NCBI GenBank assembly: GCA_018806915.1
Contig: JAGKQI010000061.1
Location: 1,984,001-2,048,000, forward strand
DNA length: 64,000 bases
Direction of reading: 5' to 3'
DNA from: Phytophthora colocasiae
Taxonomy: Eukaryota > Oomycota > Peronosporomycetes > Peronosporales > Peronosporaceae
This document shows, in pieces, positions 21,567 through 32,155 of this stretch (positions are counted from its first letter, which is position 1; each line of letters opens with the position of its first letter). The notes under the pieces were generated by a model. The model did no database searches. It was given only the letters and a program-made list of their open reading frames with translations, and was not told the DNA's origin. A program made the position numbers and the translations under genes.

Positions 21567-21580
21567 TCACTTTCAAATTT
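21567..21580 (+). promoter_or_regulatory. Oomycete initiator-like element of the effector gene
   Basis: Reads TCACTTTCAAATTT, 12 of 14 matches to the Inr core, 35 bp upstream of the ATG. Confidence 0.4.
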
Positions 21581-21615
21581 GGTATCCCCCACTCGAAACC
21601 TACTGAACGCTAGCC

Positions 21616-22287
21616 ATGCAGTTCTACCACGTTCTTCTCTTGGTGGTTGCTTTACTGGTGTCCGGTGCTAACTCCACCTCTGAACCGAAAACCTCAAGGT
21701 ATCTGAGAGCCTTCACTACTGAAGTTGACGACAATGAAGATAGAGGTATTTCTGTGAACCTCCCTGGTATAGAAAAGATCTCGAACGCATTTACATCAAC
21801 CAAGACCAAGGAGCTTCAGAAACTCATCAAGGCTGGAGAATCTACTGATGATTCTTTCAAGAGTCTGGGATTGGGAAAAGTGTTTTCTTTTGAACAAGGT
21901 GTGAGGACGAAAATGGTTTCCGATTTTCTATCCGGTGACAAGTTCAAGGCTTGGTCCAAGTATACAAAGCTGAACAAGAAACATCCTGACGAAGCGATGC
22001 TTACAGCCTTGACGAGCGCTTACGGAGAAAAAAACACGGCAGTCATCATTCTGTTGGGGAAGGATGCCTTACGTTCGCGTGCGGCTGCAAAGCGCTTAGA
22101 AACAGCGCAGTTTAACAAATGGTATACCAAGGATCGGTTGGCAAACGCTGATCAGCTCGTTAAACAAGTACTCAAAGTCCCTCGAAACAAACTTAGAGGA
22201 TATCCTCGGGAAGTGTCCATTTGGGACAATTACAGCAAGTACATTGGCAAAGTTGTGAAACATCCCCGCCCCGGACCCGGGCAATAA
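21616..22287 (+). CDS. Candidate secreted RXLR effector
   Basis: Encodes 223 aa in one exon. Residues 1-20 are a signal peptide (hydrophobic VLLLVVALLV core). It is followed by RYLR at 28-31, a good RXLR motif, and by an acidic DDNEDR stretch in place of a strict dEER. The C-terminal part is mostly helical and lysine-rich, with Trp- and Tyr-centred segments (KAWSKYTKLN, then TALTSAYGE, then FNKWYTKD) that resemble WY-fold modules. RXLR proteins are secreted and act inside host plant cells; the target here is unknown. It lies at the border between the gene-dense and repeat-rich halves, a typical effector setting. Confidence 0.85.
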   Translation: MQFYHVLLLVVALLVSGANSTSEPKTSRYLRAFTTEVDDNEDRGISVNLPGIEKISNAFTSTKTKELQKLIKAGESTDDSFKSLGLGKVFSFEQGVRTKMVSDFLSGDKFKAWSKYTKLNKKHPDEAMLTALTSAYGEKNTAVIILLGKDALRSRAAAKRLETAQFNKWYTKDRLANADQLVKQVLKVPRNKLRGYPREVSIWDNYSKYIGKVVKHPRPGPGQ

Positions 22288-22299
22288 GCGTGAATCCTA

Positions 22300-23213
22300 C
22301 ACAACTTTATTCACCACATCTTCGACACTTCCGATCCCATTTTTATAAACTCCTTGCATGATGTAGAGGTGAGCACAATAGAGAGTTTACCGTCTCCACA
22401 CGCAGTTTTCAATGACTTCAAAGCGCGGATACCATTGCTCCCTTTTTGCCACATCCAAGTCGTTGTAGTGGATCGATTTTACCAAACGTGCCAACTCTGG
22501 CGCCCGACGGAAAAGAAAACTGTGCACATGAATCCTTCGAAGCTTTGCAGCTTCTCGAGCACGCACCTTAACGATAATTCTCAACCAGTTTTTCTTTGAT
22601 CCACAAGTCTTGAGCATAAACTTTTCCAGAGTAACTCGTTCGTAAAGATAGAGAAGTCGTGAGGTAAGGCCGCAAGAACTTTGCCTTTTACCCCGTAGAT
22701 GTTCTTTCCCATTGTTTTGTTGACCAATCCCCTATATTCGTAGTAGGGTTTCTTCTCTAAACATTCCCGACACAAATGGAGGCCAATGGTAAAGTTATCG
22801 TTTTCACATTTGCAGCAGATATTGGCCAGTTCAGGCTCGCAGCTATCGTAGCTGTCTCCTGTGAGCATCTGCATCTTGGTGAGGGCCTGGTTACTCAAGT
22901 AGGACAGGATTTCCTCCTAAACGGACTCATTGAGGAAGCAAAACTTGTAGGCTTTCGTCTTCTTGGCTTCGTTTTTCTCGTGGGCGAGTTTCTTGCTGCA
23001 TTTCTTTTGGTGGAGGGACAACCCTCGAGAAGTGAACGTCTTGTTGCAGTATTGGCAAATTGAAGTGGACTTCGAGATTTTAGCTGGGGGTGAATCTTTG
23101 CCTCCTTCCTTTTCTTCGCTGTAATCGCGCTTTCTTGTTGCAGTATTCGCAAGACGATGTCAGGGTAAAAATTAATTATCGTCATTCGCTTCTTCATGCT
23201 GACGCTTAGACAT
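22300..23213 (-). pseudogene. XPA-like zinc-finger family, copy A (dead)
   Basis: Starts with the same MSKRQHEE as the intact copy at 25272-26156, but a TAA follows DDN after 13 codons. A second in-frame stop replaces His in the SVHEE segment near 22,918, and a frameshift near 22,600 splits the C-terminal half. Recognisable family parts: C2H2-like finger (duplicated in part), SYLSNQALTKMQ, CEPELANICCKCENDN, the YGVKGK motif and KNGIGSVEDVV near the end. The 5' flank (about 40 bp) is nearly identical to that of the intact copy, showing recent duplication. Confidence 0.75.
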
Positions 23214-23284
23214 GATCGGCTTTCTCGAAATGTTTCCTATGTGTTCTGTTGCAAGTGCTTTAACAACTTTCAGGATCATCGGCC

Positions 23285-24130
23285 GTTTATTCCTGCCAAA
23301 CAGCATTTATCACGTCTTGGATGTTTCCAATCCCGTTCTTGATGTAATCCTTGCATGGTGTAGAGTCTATATACCCAGCAAACACAAAACAGCTCTCCTG
23401 AAATGCTGCTTTGAGCGATTGAAAGCGCGGATACCATTCCTCCATTTCCTTCATGTCCAAGTCTTTGTAGTGACCCCTTTTCGCAGATTGTGCTAGATCT
23501 GGTGCCCAATTCCATAAAAAATTATACACACGCTCCCTTTGAATTTTAGCAGCTTCAGCCTTCTTCCATCTTGCTCGCACTTTGACTACGTGCTTCAGTA
23601 CTTCCTTCTTGGATCCACAAGTCTTGAGCATAAAATTCTCCAACACAACTCGCTCGTAAAGACAACTGTTCTCGCGGTCCTCAAAGGGAAGCTTATCAAG
23701 GTCTTTCACTTTTACGCCATAGAACTTGTTCGCCATCGTCTTGGTTACGCGTGACCGATAACTAGGCCGACTCTGAAGGCATTGCCGACACAAAAAGCAG
23801 CCAATAGTAAAGTTGTCGTTCTCGCACTTACAACAGATTTGAGCTAGCTCAGGTTCGCAGTCATCGTAGCGATCTCCAGTGATCATCTGCATCTTGGTGA
23901 GGGCCTGGTTACTCAAGTAGGACAGGATTTCCTCGTGAACGGACTCATTGAGGAAGCAAAACTTGTATGCTCTCGTTTTCTTGGCTTGAGCTTTATCGTG
24001 AGCAAGTTTTTTGCTGCATTTCTTCTGATGAAGAGATATCCCTCGAGAAGTGCAAGATGGTGATTTTTACTGGTCGTAAAATTTCATCTGCGTCACTCGA
24101 TGTGTCTCCGCCACGGATGCGCTTTGGCAT
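23285..24130 (-). pseudogene. XPA-like zinc-finger family, copy B (finger deleted)
   Basis: The body is intact: SYLSNQALTKMQ, CEPELAQICCKCENDN, YGVKVKDLDKLPFE, LYERVVLENFMLK, a basic helix, WYPRFQSLK and a KNGIGNIQDV tail ending at 23287. The N terminus differs. A start MPKRIRGG near 24130 leads into a frame that loses the first CxxC of the finger and shifts frame near 24,055. Translation could restart only inside the conserved body. I call it a pseudogene but a shorter product cannot be excluded. Confidence 0.6.
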
Positions 24131-24390
24131 GAGTGTAATCTTGGCTTTTAAGAAATGGCACAAGGCTGGACCCCACAGTTGTGAACTGTCAATCAGTCTA
24201 GGCCTTTCTAGGCTTGTTTTCCTTCTTTGCGGATGGCAAAAGTAATTACAAACCGTGCTATGAAAATGGGCATTTACCTTGTTCTCTTTGGTTGACACGT
24301 TTCACCAGATTCATCGACTTCAGTAAAAAAATCTAAGAGCAAGGCACTTACGACTCGCCCATAAACATACATTTCAGCAGATATGGGTAG

Positions 24391-25176
24391 TTATCCTCTT
24401 GATTCAACGGAAAAGATGGCAACTTCTACAAGTGTCTTCGATTCTGTGCGGCGATAGCGTTCTCCCTTCGAGTGCGCACCTTGACAATCTGCCTCAACCT
24501 TGTCCTTCTTTGACCCACAGATTCGTAGCATAAACTCTTCCAGCATCGTTCGCTCGAAAAAAAAAAAAAGACTACGGGTTCCGCTGCGCTCGCAGGGGAG
24601 ACCATAGAGAAAACTTTCGTTCACTCCGTAAACAATCCTTGCTACCTTCTTGCCTACACGTTCTCGGTAGTATTCCCAGGGTACACATTGCCGACACAAG
24701 TGGTGGGTAATGGAAATAGTGTCATTTTCACACTTGCAGCAGATTTGAGCCAGCTCAGGTTCACATCCATCGTAATGATCTCCAGTGATCCTCTGCATCT
24801 TGGTGAGAGTCTGATTACTCAAATAGGACAGGATTTCTTCATGAACAGACTCGTTCAGGAAGTTTAGGAAGCAAAAATTGTAACCTCTCGTTTTCTTCGC
24901 TTCAGCTTTGTTGTGATCAAGTTTCTTAATACATTTTCTCTGGTGAAGGGGCATTCCTCGAGAAGTGAACATCTTGGTGCAATATTGGCAAATTGAAGTG
25001 GACTTAGAGATTTTAGCTGGGGGTGAATCTTTGCCTCCGTCGTTTTCTTCGCTGTAAACCTTACATTGTACTTCTACTACTACTACTACTACTAGTGAGA
25101 GAACCTGAGACGACATCGATTTGAAGATGGGAAAATAAGGTGCAATGGTATCTCCGCCTTGAGAACGTTGAAGCAT
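24391..25176 (-). pseudogene. XPA-like zinc-finger family, copy C (C-terminally broken)
   Basis: The frame runs from ATG 25176. A Val-rich run (from a TAC repeat near 25,077-25,094) precedes the finger CQYCTKMF...HQRKC, then SYLSNQTLTKMQ, CEPELAQICCKCEND, and a YGVN motif. A poly-A run near 24,557 adds Phe residues. After GSKKDK the reading shifts out of the family frame near 24,490, and the family frame itself soon meets a stop, so about 90 C-terminal residues are missing. It lies tandem between copies B and D. Confidence 0.65.
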
Positions 25177-25271
25177 CGTAAAGACAAAAAGACTTGGCCT
25201 TTAACTCTATAGGCTCTCCTTTGCTTCGGAAGTAGATCAAGAAGAAGAACCAATACAATATCGGATTAAAA

Positions 25272-26156
25272 TCATTTAAAACCTACTGAAATTCCATTGA
25301 CCACATCGTCGACGGTCCCGATACCATTTTTAATGAAATCTCCGCACAGTGTAGAGCCTAGCACAGCAGGAAAGATAAGGCCACCATTTTGACATGCTGA
25401 TTTTATGCTCTCAAAACGTGGATACCATTGCTCCTTATCTTCAATGTTCAAGTCAAGTTTCTGAATGGTCTTCTCAGAACGAGATAGTTCTGGTGCCTTA
25501 ACCAAAAGAAACTTCCACACATCTTTCCTCTGTTGCTCTACCGCCTGAGTCTTCTCCCATCGAGCACGTACTTTGACAAGATGTCGCAGCCATTCCTTCT
25601 TTGACCCACCATTTTTGAGAATATAATTGTCCAAAGTAGCTCGTTCGTAAAGACAACGACGGCCATTCCGTTCGTAAGGGAGAGTAGTAAGATCTTTCTC
25701 TTTCACTCCGTAGATGACCATTGCCATCTTTTTGTTTAAACGTTCACGACTGAAGTAGGGCCACTTCTGAGGTAAACATTGACGACACCAGAGACAGCCA
25801 ATAGTAAAGTTGTCGTTCTCACAAGTGCTACAGCAAATCTTGGCCAGCTCAGGTTCACAACCATCGTACCGATCTCCAGTAATCATCTGCATCTTGGTGA
25901 GGGTCTGATTACTCAAATAGGACAGGATTTCTTCATGAATATACTCGTTCAGGATACAGAACTTGTAGGATCTCGTCTTCTTGGCTTCAGTTTTGTCATG
26001 AGTGAGTTTTTTTGAACATTTATTGTGGTGGCGGGACATTCCTCGAGAAGAGATCGTCTTGTTGCAGTATTCGCAAGACGATGTCACCTTTGTTACTTTA
26101 ACAGAGGGTGAATATCCATTATCGTCATTCGCTTCTTCATGCTGACGCTTAGACAT
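25272..26156 (-). CDS. XPA-like zinc-finger protein, copy D (intact)
   Basis: Encodes 294 aa. ATG 26156 (MSKRQHEE) is chosen; the frame opens upstream with TTG. Layout: an N-terminal C2H2-like finger (CEYCNK...HHNKC, residues about 27-47), a helical block with ILSYLSNQTLTKMQ, a Cys-rich module (CEPELAKICC...CENDN...CRQC) that may bind zinc, then YGVKEKDLTTLPYE, LYERATLDNYILK and a long basic helix. The latter segment resembles the C-terminal DNA-binding half of XPA, a nucleotide-excision repair factor. Finger plus XPA-like part suggests nucleic-acid binding; function is not known. It is the only unbroken member of the four-copy tandem array. Confidence 0.75.
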   Translation of the reverse strand: MSKRQHEEANDDNGYSPSVKVTKVTSSCEYCNKTISSRGMSRHHNKCSKKLTHDKTEAKKTRSYKFCILNEYIHEEILSYLSNQTLTKMQMITGDRYDGCEPELAKICCSTCENDNFTIGCLWCRQCLPQKWPYFSRERLNKKMAMVIYGVKEKDLTTLPYERNGRRCLYERATLDNYILKNGGSKKEWLRHLVKVRARWEKTQAVEQQRKDVWKFLLVKAPELSRSEKTIQKLDLNIEDKEQWYPRFESIKSACQNGGLIFPAVLGSTLCGDFIKNGIGTVDDVVNGISVGFK

Positions 26157-26252
26157 GGTCGGCTTTCTCGAAATGTTTCCTACGTGATAGCGGGGGAGGC
26201 GTGCCAAAAGAAAAGCAGTTCAGGCTTCTAGAAGCTTCCACAGCATCTGTTA

Positions 26253-26527
26253 CAGTGCGCGTCAAATCGATAGGACCCCCAGTTTGGCGACACACTTTTG
26301 CCAATATCTCGGCTTGTAGGAGGTGTTAAGCGCTGCTGTTTAGATATGTTGTTGATAGATGGTATACTAAGAGGCTGTATGTGTTAACAACTGCGATTTC
26401 CAAGTCCATGCTAGGGCTGGCATACAAACAGCCAGATTTGGCTCTAGCGACACAAATTAGTACCGCACCCTTTTTTAACAAAATTGCAAAGTTTTATGCA
26501 CTCCCATACAAACTTCTATATTAAAAG
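26253..26527 (+). repeat. Left terminal inverted repeat of the Tc1-like element
   Basis: 275 bp, from CAGTGCGCGTC to the internal limit ...CTATATTAAAAG. It is the reverse complement of 27690-27964 as read by eye. Confidence 0.92.
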
Positions 26528-26617
26528 AATGAATGTCACTTTTCGTTAGATGAATGGTGAAAATGTGCTGCCAGGCAGGGGCTGGCGCGCCAGCCAGCCT
26601 TTCATTTCGCTCCTTGC

Positions 26618-27689
26618 ATGGGCCGCGGCAAAGCACTCACAAGCCAGGAGTACTGGTGGATCATCGGGCTCCACGACGGTGGCCTCACCATCCGTGAGAT
26701 CGCACGGAGGACTGGTCGAGCGCGTACCTGTGTGCGCAAGGCAATTAAGGCAGAGCGAGGACCACCCCCAGACAGCGTTAGAACCCTCCCAAGACCAGGA
26801 AGGCGGCCGGCACTTACTGAGAGGGACGTCCGGCTGCTAGTGCGCAAGGCAGCGACCGGCGACCGCTTTGCTGCGGAGCTCAAGACCGAGCTCGGTCTCA
26901 AGGTGTCCCGTGAGGACGGTGCAAAGGATGCTGCGGCGTGTGGACCACCTGGAGTACACCAAGATGGACCGCACACTGCCTCTCACCGCGGCTCACAAGA
27001 CGGCCCGGATGGAATGGGCAGAGGAGCACATTCTTAACCCAGGTAAAGTTTTTAATTTCTCTACTTTGATGCTTCAGGATGCTAATGTTTTGTTTCTATG
27101 TGAAGGAATTTGGCAAAATACTTTATTTTCAGATGAAAAAAAGTTTAACCTGGACGGACCTGACGGATTCAAGTACTACTGGCGCGACATGAGGCAGCCT
27201 GCGCAGTCCTACGTACGTCGCCAGAATGGCGGTGGAAGCGTCATGGTTTGGGGGGCATTCAGTGTCCAAGGTAAGAGTGAGCTGGCGATCCTGCGCGGTC
27301 GCCAGAACTCGGGTCACTACATTTATACTGTATCTGAGTATATGCTACCTTTTGCGCACTATAACCATGGTGTTGACTTCGTGTTTCAGCAGGATAACGC
27401 GTCGATTCATGCCTCGCGTGAGACGACGAGTTTCTTGCAAGAAATGGAAGTCAACACCGTAACAACCAACCCGTTCCCCGACTGTAACCCAATCGAGAAC
27501 GTCTGGTCGGTTATGGCAGCTCGGATTTACGCCCATGGTCGCCAGTATCGTACGGTAGGTCATCTTGAAGAAGCAATTATGGCAGCTTGGGCTTCCATCG
27601 AGCAGGAGTACCTGTGCAAGCTCGTGGAGTCCATGCCTCGCCGCTGCCTTGCTGTCATCAAGCAGAAGGGCGGTCTCACTAAGTACTAA
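26618..27689 (+). pseudogene. Tc1-like DDE transposase, one frameshift
   Basis: The first frame (26618 to about 26912) encodes a helix-turn-helix start with LTIREIARRTGRARTCVRKA and a PGRRPALTERD linker. The second frame, to 27689, encodes [10 protein letters not shown] and the catalytic core: [15 protein letters not shown] (first Asp), [17 protein letters not shown] (second Asp) and NPIENVW (Glu). One extra base near 26,912 separates the frames. Spacing from second Asp to Glu is 33 residues, one less than usual DD34E. A 66-nt stretch at 27043-27108 starts GT, ends AG and is in frame, so it may be an intron that interrupts the expected sequence before FSDEKK. Confidence 0.88.
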
Positions 27690-27964
27690 CTTTTAATATA
27701 GAAGTTTGTATGGGAGTGCATAAAACTTTGCAATTTTGTTAAAAAAGGGTGCGGTACTAATTTGTGTCGCTAGAGCCAAATCTGGCTGTTTGTATGCCAG
27801 CCCTAGCATGGACTTGGAAATCGCAGTTGTTAACACATACAGCCTCTTAGTATACCATCTATCAACAACATATCTAAACAGCAGCGCTTAACACCTCCTA
27901 CAAGCCGAGATATTGGCAAAAGTGTGTCGCCAAACTGGGGGTCCTATCGATTTGACGCGCACTG
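27690..27964 (-). repeat. Right terminal inverted repeat of the Tc1-like element
   Basis: 275 bp, reverse complement of 26253-26527, starting two bases after the transposase stop. Confidence 0.92.
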
Positions 27965-27965
27965 T

Positions 27966-28377
27966 AACCCTTTCACTACCAAAGGTTAGAGGACCGCTCA
28001 GTACCTGTGCTCGACCAATAGGCTTCCGAGAACATAATAATATCACCCAATTAAATACACTTCCTCTGGCAACCGCCTCTTCATACAGACTTCCCCGGCA
28101 AAGGTGGGACCAATAAAATTCCAAGTGGAACAGGAATTCGCTTTCAGCCACATTTACTTGATACTTGATTACGTTAGGTTCTAGTACTAGGTAGGACATA
28201 ATACGACACACAGACATTTGGTCTAGAAATGATAGGATTGTGTTTGGGCCCATTATGATCGTGTCGATGTTCCTTCCCTTCATCTCTTCCTTCCAGCAGC
28301 GTGTCATGTTCAACAACGCCTTCACCTCGGGTCTTGACGTATCGTAGCTCTTCGCACACGATGTGGCCCCAGCTCAA
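27966..28377 (-). other. Degenerate unknown coding fragment
   Basis: A minus-strand frame continues from about 28,325 to the transposon border with a protein-like composition (LSFLDQMSVCRIMSYLVL, then FYWSHLCRGSLYEEA); a second frame carries the upstream part, MSWGHIVCEELRYVKTR. I do not recognise it. The transposon appears to have inserted in or near it, and a frameshift separates the two parts. Confidence 0.25.
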
Positions 28378-28476
28378 GTTCTAACTTAGCTCAGTACACC
28401 ATGAAAACAGCTGATGCAAACCGCATGCTAGGGTCCACTATGTCTGGGAGGTATACTTCTGCACACGATTCTCCCT

Positions 28477-29876
28477 TTGCCTGGGAAGTCTGTAGTTTTT
28501 ATTCTCGAAAAAGCACCGTCTGAACAGGGACTCGCTGTAACCGGTGCCATCTTCGCCTTTGGGCCTGCCTTCACTGGAATTGAGTGGGTTCCAACCCGAG
28601 GCGGTCATCATGACTTCACTACGCCCGTCTTCTTCCTTCCTCTCGTGCTCTCTTGGTGGATCCCCCGTCTACTGCTGGGCTCCGTGCGACTCATTCTCGG
28701 CTGGCATGCACCTCGTTGGCACGGTCATAATCGAAAACGGCCGCAAGGCGATCACAGGCTGCAATGCAGCCCGTTTCACTGTCGCCACCGCTACCTTCAT
28801 CGCAGTCGCTGCCGTCAGCCGTTGGTTCTCCTGCGACTCTGCCTGCTTCTGCTCTGTCGGCCGGGTTTTCGCAGTCTCCGTTGAATACCTCGCCATCATC
28901 ACCTCTTGACGGCGCTTCGGTTGCGTTGGACGCGTCTGGCGAGTCATTTTTACACCAACTGTGGTCCGCTTTCGGCAGGTCAAGAGAAGAGTTAGAGGAG
29001 GACAACTCGGAGGGTCTGCGCGCGGCACGTCCGCCCCCCCCCCCAATCCATCCGCGAGTGGTCTGTTTGAAGATGTTAGCGATGAGGAGACCGAGCTTGT
29101 TGGTAGAATCAATCGCCTGAGGCGTGGTACCGACTCTGGTGACTGGCACCCGTACGCATCTTTCTAACGGCCGTGCCAATCACTACAATTCATCATCACG
29201 TAGGGATTACTCCGTTCCAGTCAACGTTGAGCAGCCGCACGACGTTCGCGGCGAATATCCGCATCGGTGCTTTCTCATGGAATGGCAAATTACCCCGCTT
29301 CAGTTGAGCTGGGTATGGGAGGAGCAACTCGCCCAACGACTCGCTCGCCGTATGGGTCAGGTATTGCAGTAGTGTGAAGATATGCGCCCTGGTTCATTCG
29401 CCAATTATTACAAAAAGCATTTCGCACGTCGTGACCAGTCTCCTGCTGGTGGCTGCTTCATGGACGCTTTTCGCGCAGCGCTTTATCACCTTGGTGACCC
29501 TGGTCTTGCCTCCACAGCTACGCTACTGATCTTTTGGTGAACTTCGAGCGTGAACATCCAGATACTATCGACGGAGTTTCTTGTGCGGAAGCTACCTACG
29601 GAGTTCTTTCGCGTTCTTCAGCGCAGCGATTTTCCGTTGGATTATGAACTTCTCTTCCAGAGACCACTCGATACTTCATACACGAATGTGGAACTATTCC
29701 AGACGTTTGTCCAAACACTGCGTGGGGGAGAGTGTATCTCACATCTATTGGTGATGGCCTCGTCGGAAACTGCGTTGTTGTTCTAGCGACGAGTCCTGAC
29801 ACTGCTGCCTGTACTGGATGGAGGCGAACCGCCTGTGACCCGGAACCATTGACCAACTTAACGTATCTCGACAAGG
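28477..29876 (+). other. Degenerate plus-strand coding remnants, probably a retroelement
   Basis: No intact gene. Short plus-strand frames read as parts of one lost protein: an acidic stretch (SREELEEDNSEG, then FEDVSDEETELVGRI), FANYYKKHFARRD, GCFMDAFRAALYHLGDPG and GRVYLTSIGDGLVGNC, with stops and shifts between them. The Cys-containing blocks vaguely recall cysteine-protease modules carried by some retroelements, but I cannot name the family. Confidence 0.3.
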
Positions 29877-30846
29877 TCAAATGGATGGGATTGATAAAGC
29901 TGAATGCAGAGTACCGTTGCCGCCGCGGTAAACGCAAGTCCAGGCCGAATCGAAGAAAACTCGCCGCGAGAAGAAGAATTCAAAACCCGTCTCGTACAGC
30001 ATTGTCCGGAGGACAGCTACGCACTCTGGTGCTGTCAGCGTGCTTATCGCAATCTCTACGTAGGAAAGGTCCTGGATCCGGCCAAAACCATGACGTCTCA
30101 CGTGAAACTCTGAGGTCCACATGTCCTCAGGGAAAACGGAAGAACTTCGCCGCGTAATGTAGTCGCCGGTCGCTGCAGCAGCTTTCTGGAAAGCATCAGC
30201 ATTAGGCTTCGTCGTTAGCCACACATACTCGATGCTTGGCGGGACGACCTTGCCGGCATCCATGTCTCTCCAGCAGCAGAACTCACGACGCGCGTACTAG
30301 AGCTCGTTCCCCGTCAAACGAATCAGCCCTCCCAGACTCATCAGACGGTGTCTTCAGAGAATCTTCGGACTTGATCAACACGTCATCTGGAGCTTGGTTT
30401 TCAGAGAATCCAGGTTCTGACTTCACTTCATCAACAGATTGTCCGGAAGTCGTCGACTCTGAACGCAGATCGATTACTTCCGGGGATTCAACCATATCGG
30501 CGCCTCCCTCAGACGCCTCATCACCACCCTCGCGGGCAGTGGTCACCTCGTCACCAGAAACTTCGACTTCTGACGGGCCCAGAACCTTGTTCACCAGAGA
30601 CAGCAGGTGTCTCCTGAGCTTCTGGTTCTTCAGCAGGCTGGTCTTCGACTGCCGGTTCTGGGACCCTCACACTCTCAGCTGCTTTCTTTTCTCGCGCAGC
30701 TTTCCTCTTCTCGTGGGTCGCCTTCTGGATGGCATCCAAATTTGGTTGCTCCTCAGGCGACAGACCTTGCAGACGCTTGGATTGACGTGTCGGAGTACTC
30801 CAACCACGACCACGGCGTCCTCCTCTCGTAGATCCTGGTGTAGCCA
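29877..30846 (-). pseudogene. Gag-like frame of a minus-strand LTR retroelement, broken
   Basis: From ATG 30846 (MATPGSTRGGRRGRG) a basic start leads to a charged, low-complexity region (KRKAAREKKAAES), then shifts frame near 30,590 into an acidic stretch (VEVSGDEV, SEGGADMVE, VKSEPGFSE). A third frame to 29877 holds a more globular part (YVWLTTKPNADAFQKA, then PECVAVLRTML). It lies just inside a putative LTR at 30941-32155. Assignment rests on composition and position, not on a named domain. Confidence 0.35.
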
Positions 30847-30940
30847 TCTTGAATATAGACGCTTGACAGGAAACTTTCCCTTCTTGTACTCTCACATCCG
30901 GTGATATCACGATTCTAAAGATCCGGGCACGCGCACCAGT

Positions 30941-32155
30941 TGTCGTGAAGTCGGTGAAACTTTGGTCGCAGAGCAGGGGCGTATAGTGAACCCTAGTTAT
31001 ACGACTACTGAAAAGTGGTCTTCAGAGTCGTACAACGATAGATTGGCGTGTGGTACCTTGCGGTATTCTCGTGGGTTCGTTGTCTTCGGAAATATGACCC
31101 TCGCCGGAGTCTGAGAATGTGTTGTGAAGAGAGGTGAAGTTTCCCATGGAGTCTGGTGTCGAAGTTCAGGAAATACTTCCAGGAGCGTTCGGGAGTCGGA
31201 ATCTCTGGAAACCAGGATGGATTCCAAGAAGTCGGTAGTCGAAAAGAGATTAATATAATAATAATAGAGAGAGTGAAATGGGTGTCTGAATATCACAAAT
31301 CCAGAACCGAGATACCTGACTTTCAAAGATAAACAACCAATATACAGAGTTCAGGAATATACACATATATACAGCCATTCTTATTCTTTCCCTTGAACGG
31401 TGGGCTAATACTCCAGGTCAACTAGGGATTCGTCACCAGACACCTGATCTGTCTGATATCCCTTTTACGTTCGCGCACCACCCTCTAATATATAGAGGGA
31501 AAATATAAACCAATGCAATCGGCTATATATAACAGTCTATCTTGCACTCTGAAAACGACTGTCTAGTTTCCAGAGCCTGTCCAAACGAGCAATATGAAAT
31601 GGGCTACCGCTAGAGACAAAACAAACGACCCAACTAGGATATGGAATAGGCGGGTCCTTTCAGGTCTCTACGTTACCTGATCTCCACCTAAGGGGATTGA
31701 AGTGGTGGAGATCACACGACGTACGTAATGACGCAGTGGCTTAAATACCTCTCAAGCGGACTTGTGCAGTAGCAAGCAAATTGAACTCTGTTTATCGTTT
31801 ATCTTTCTCATAACTATCATATATCTCTGGTAACTCTCTTCTTCTTGTCGTCTTTTGCGTCCTTTGTGCAGTCAGTCTTCGTATGTCAGGTACACTTGGT
31901 TTTTGTTTGCATCAGGTATCTTGACTTGGCTTCAGTATGTAGTCTGTGCAGCCGATTTCGATGAGTTGACAGGTAGAGACGTCATTAAGGGGGATGTGCA
32001 GGTCAGTCATCACTTGAATGCGTGACTTGAATCTGGGTTCACTTGGTTTCAGTATGGTCTCGAATCTTCGTTGATTTCAGAGTCTGGTATCCTGGGTTTC
32101 AGAGTCTTGGTCACTCAGAGTGAAGGATACCAAAGTACGGAGCACCAATGCTACA
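30941..32155 (-). repeat. Putative 5' LTR of the minus-strand retroelement
   Basis: On the minus strand it would begin TGTAGCATTGG and end CACGACA, so it has the TG...CA ends of LTRs. It is followed after one base by ACTGGTGCGCGTGCCCGG, which would serve as primer-binding site, and 95 bp later by the gag-like ATG. TATA-like tracts occur inside. No second LTR was found in the window, so the call is tentative. Confidence 0.35.

Larger units (their letters stand above)
26253..27964 (+). mobile_element. Tc1/mariner-type DNA transposon with 275-bp inverted repeats
   Basis: A complete 1712-bp element. It begins CAGTGCGCGTCAAATCG and ends with the reverse complement, and is flanked by TA on both sides (26251-26252 and 27965-27966), the Tc1/mariner target duplication. 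The inverted repeats span 275 bp at each end and appear essentially identical. The single gene inside is frameshifted, so this copy is probably not autonomous, but the repeats look fresh. Confidence 0.93.
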
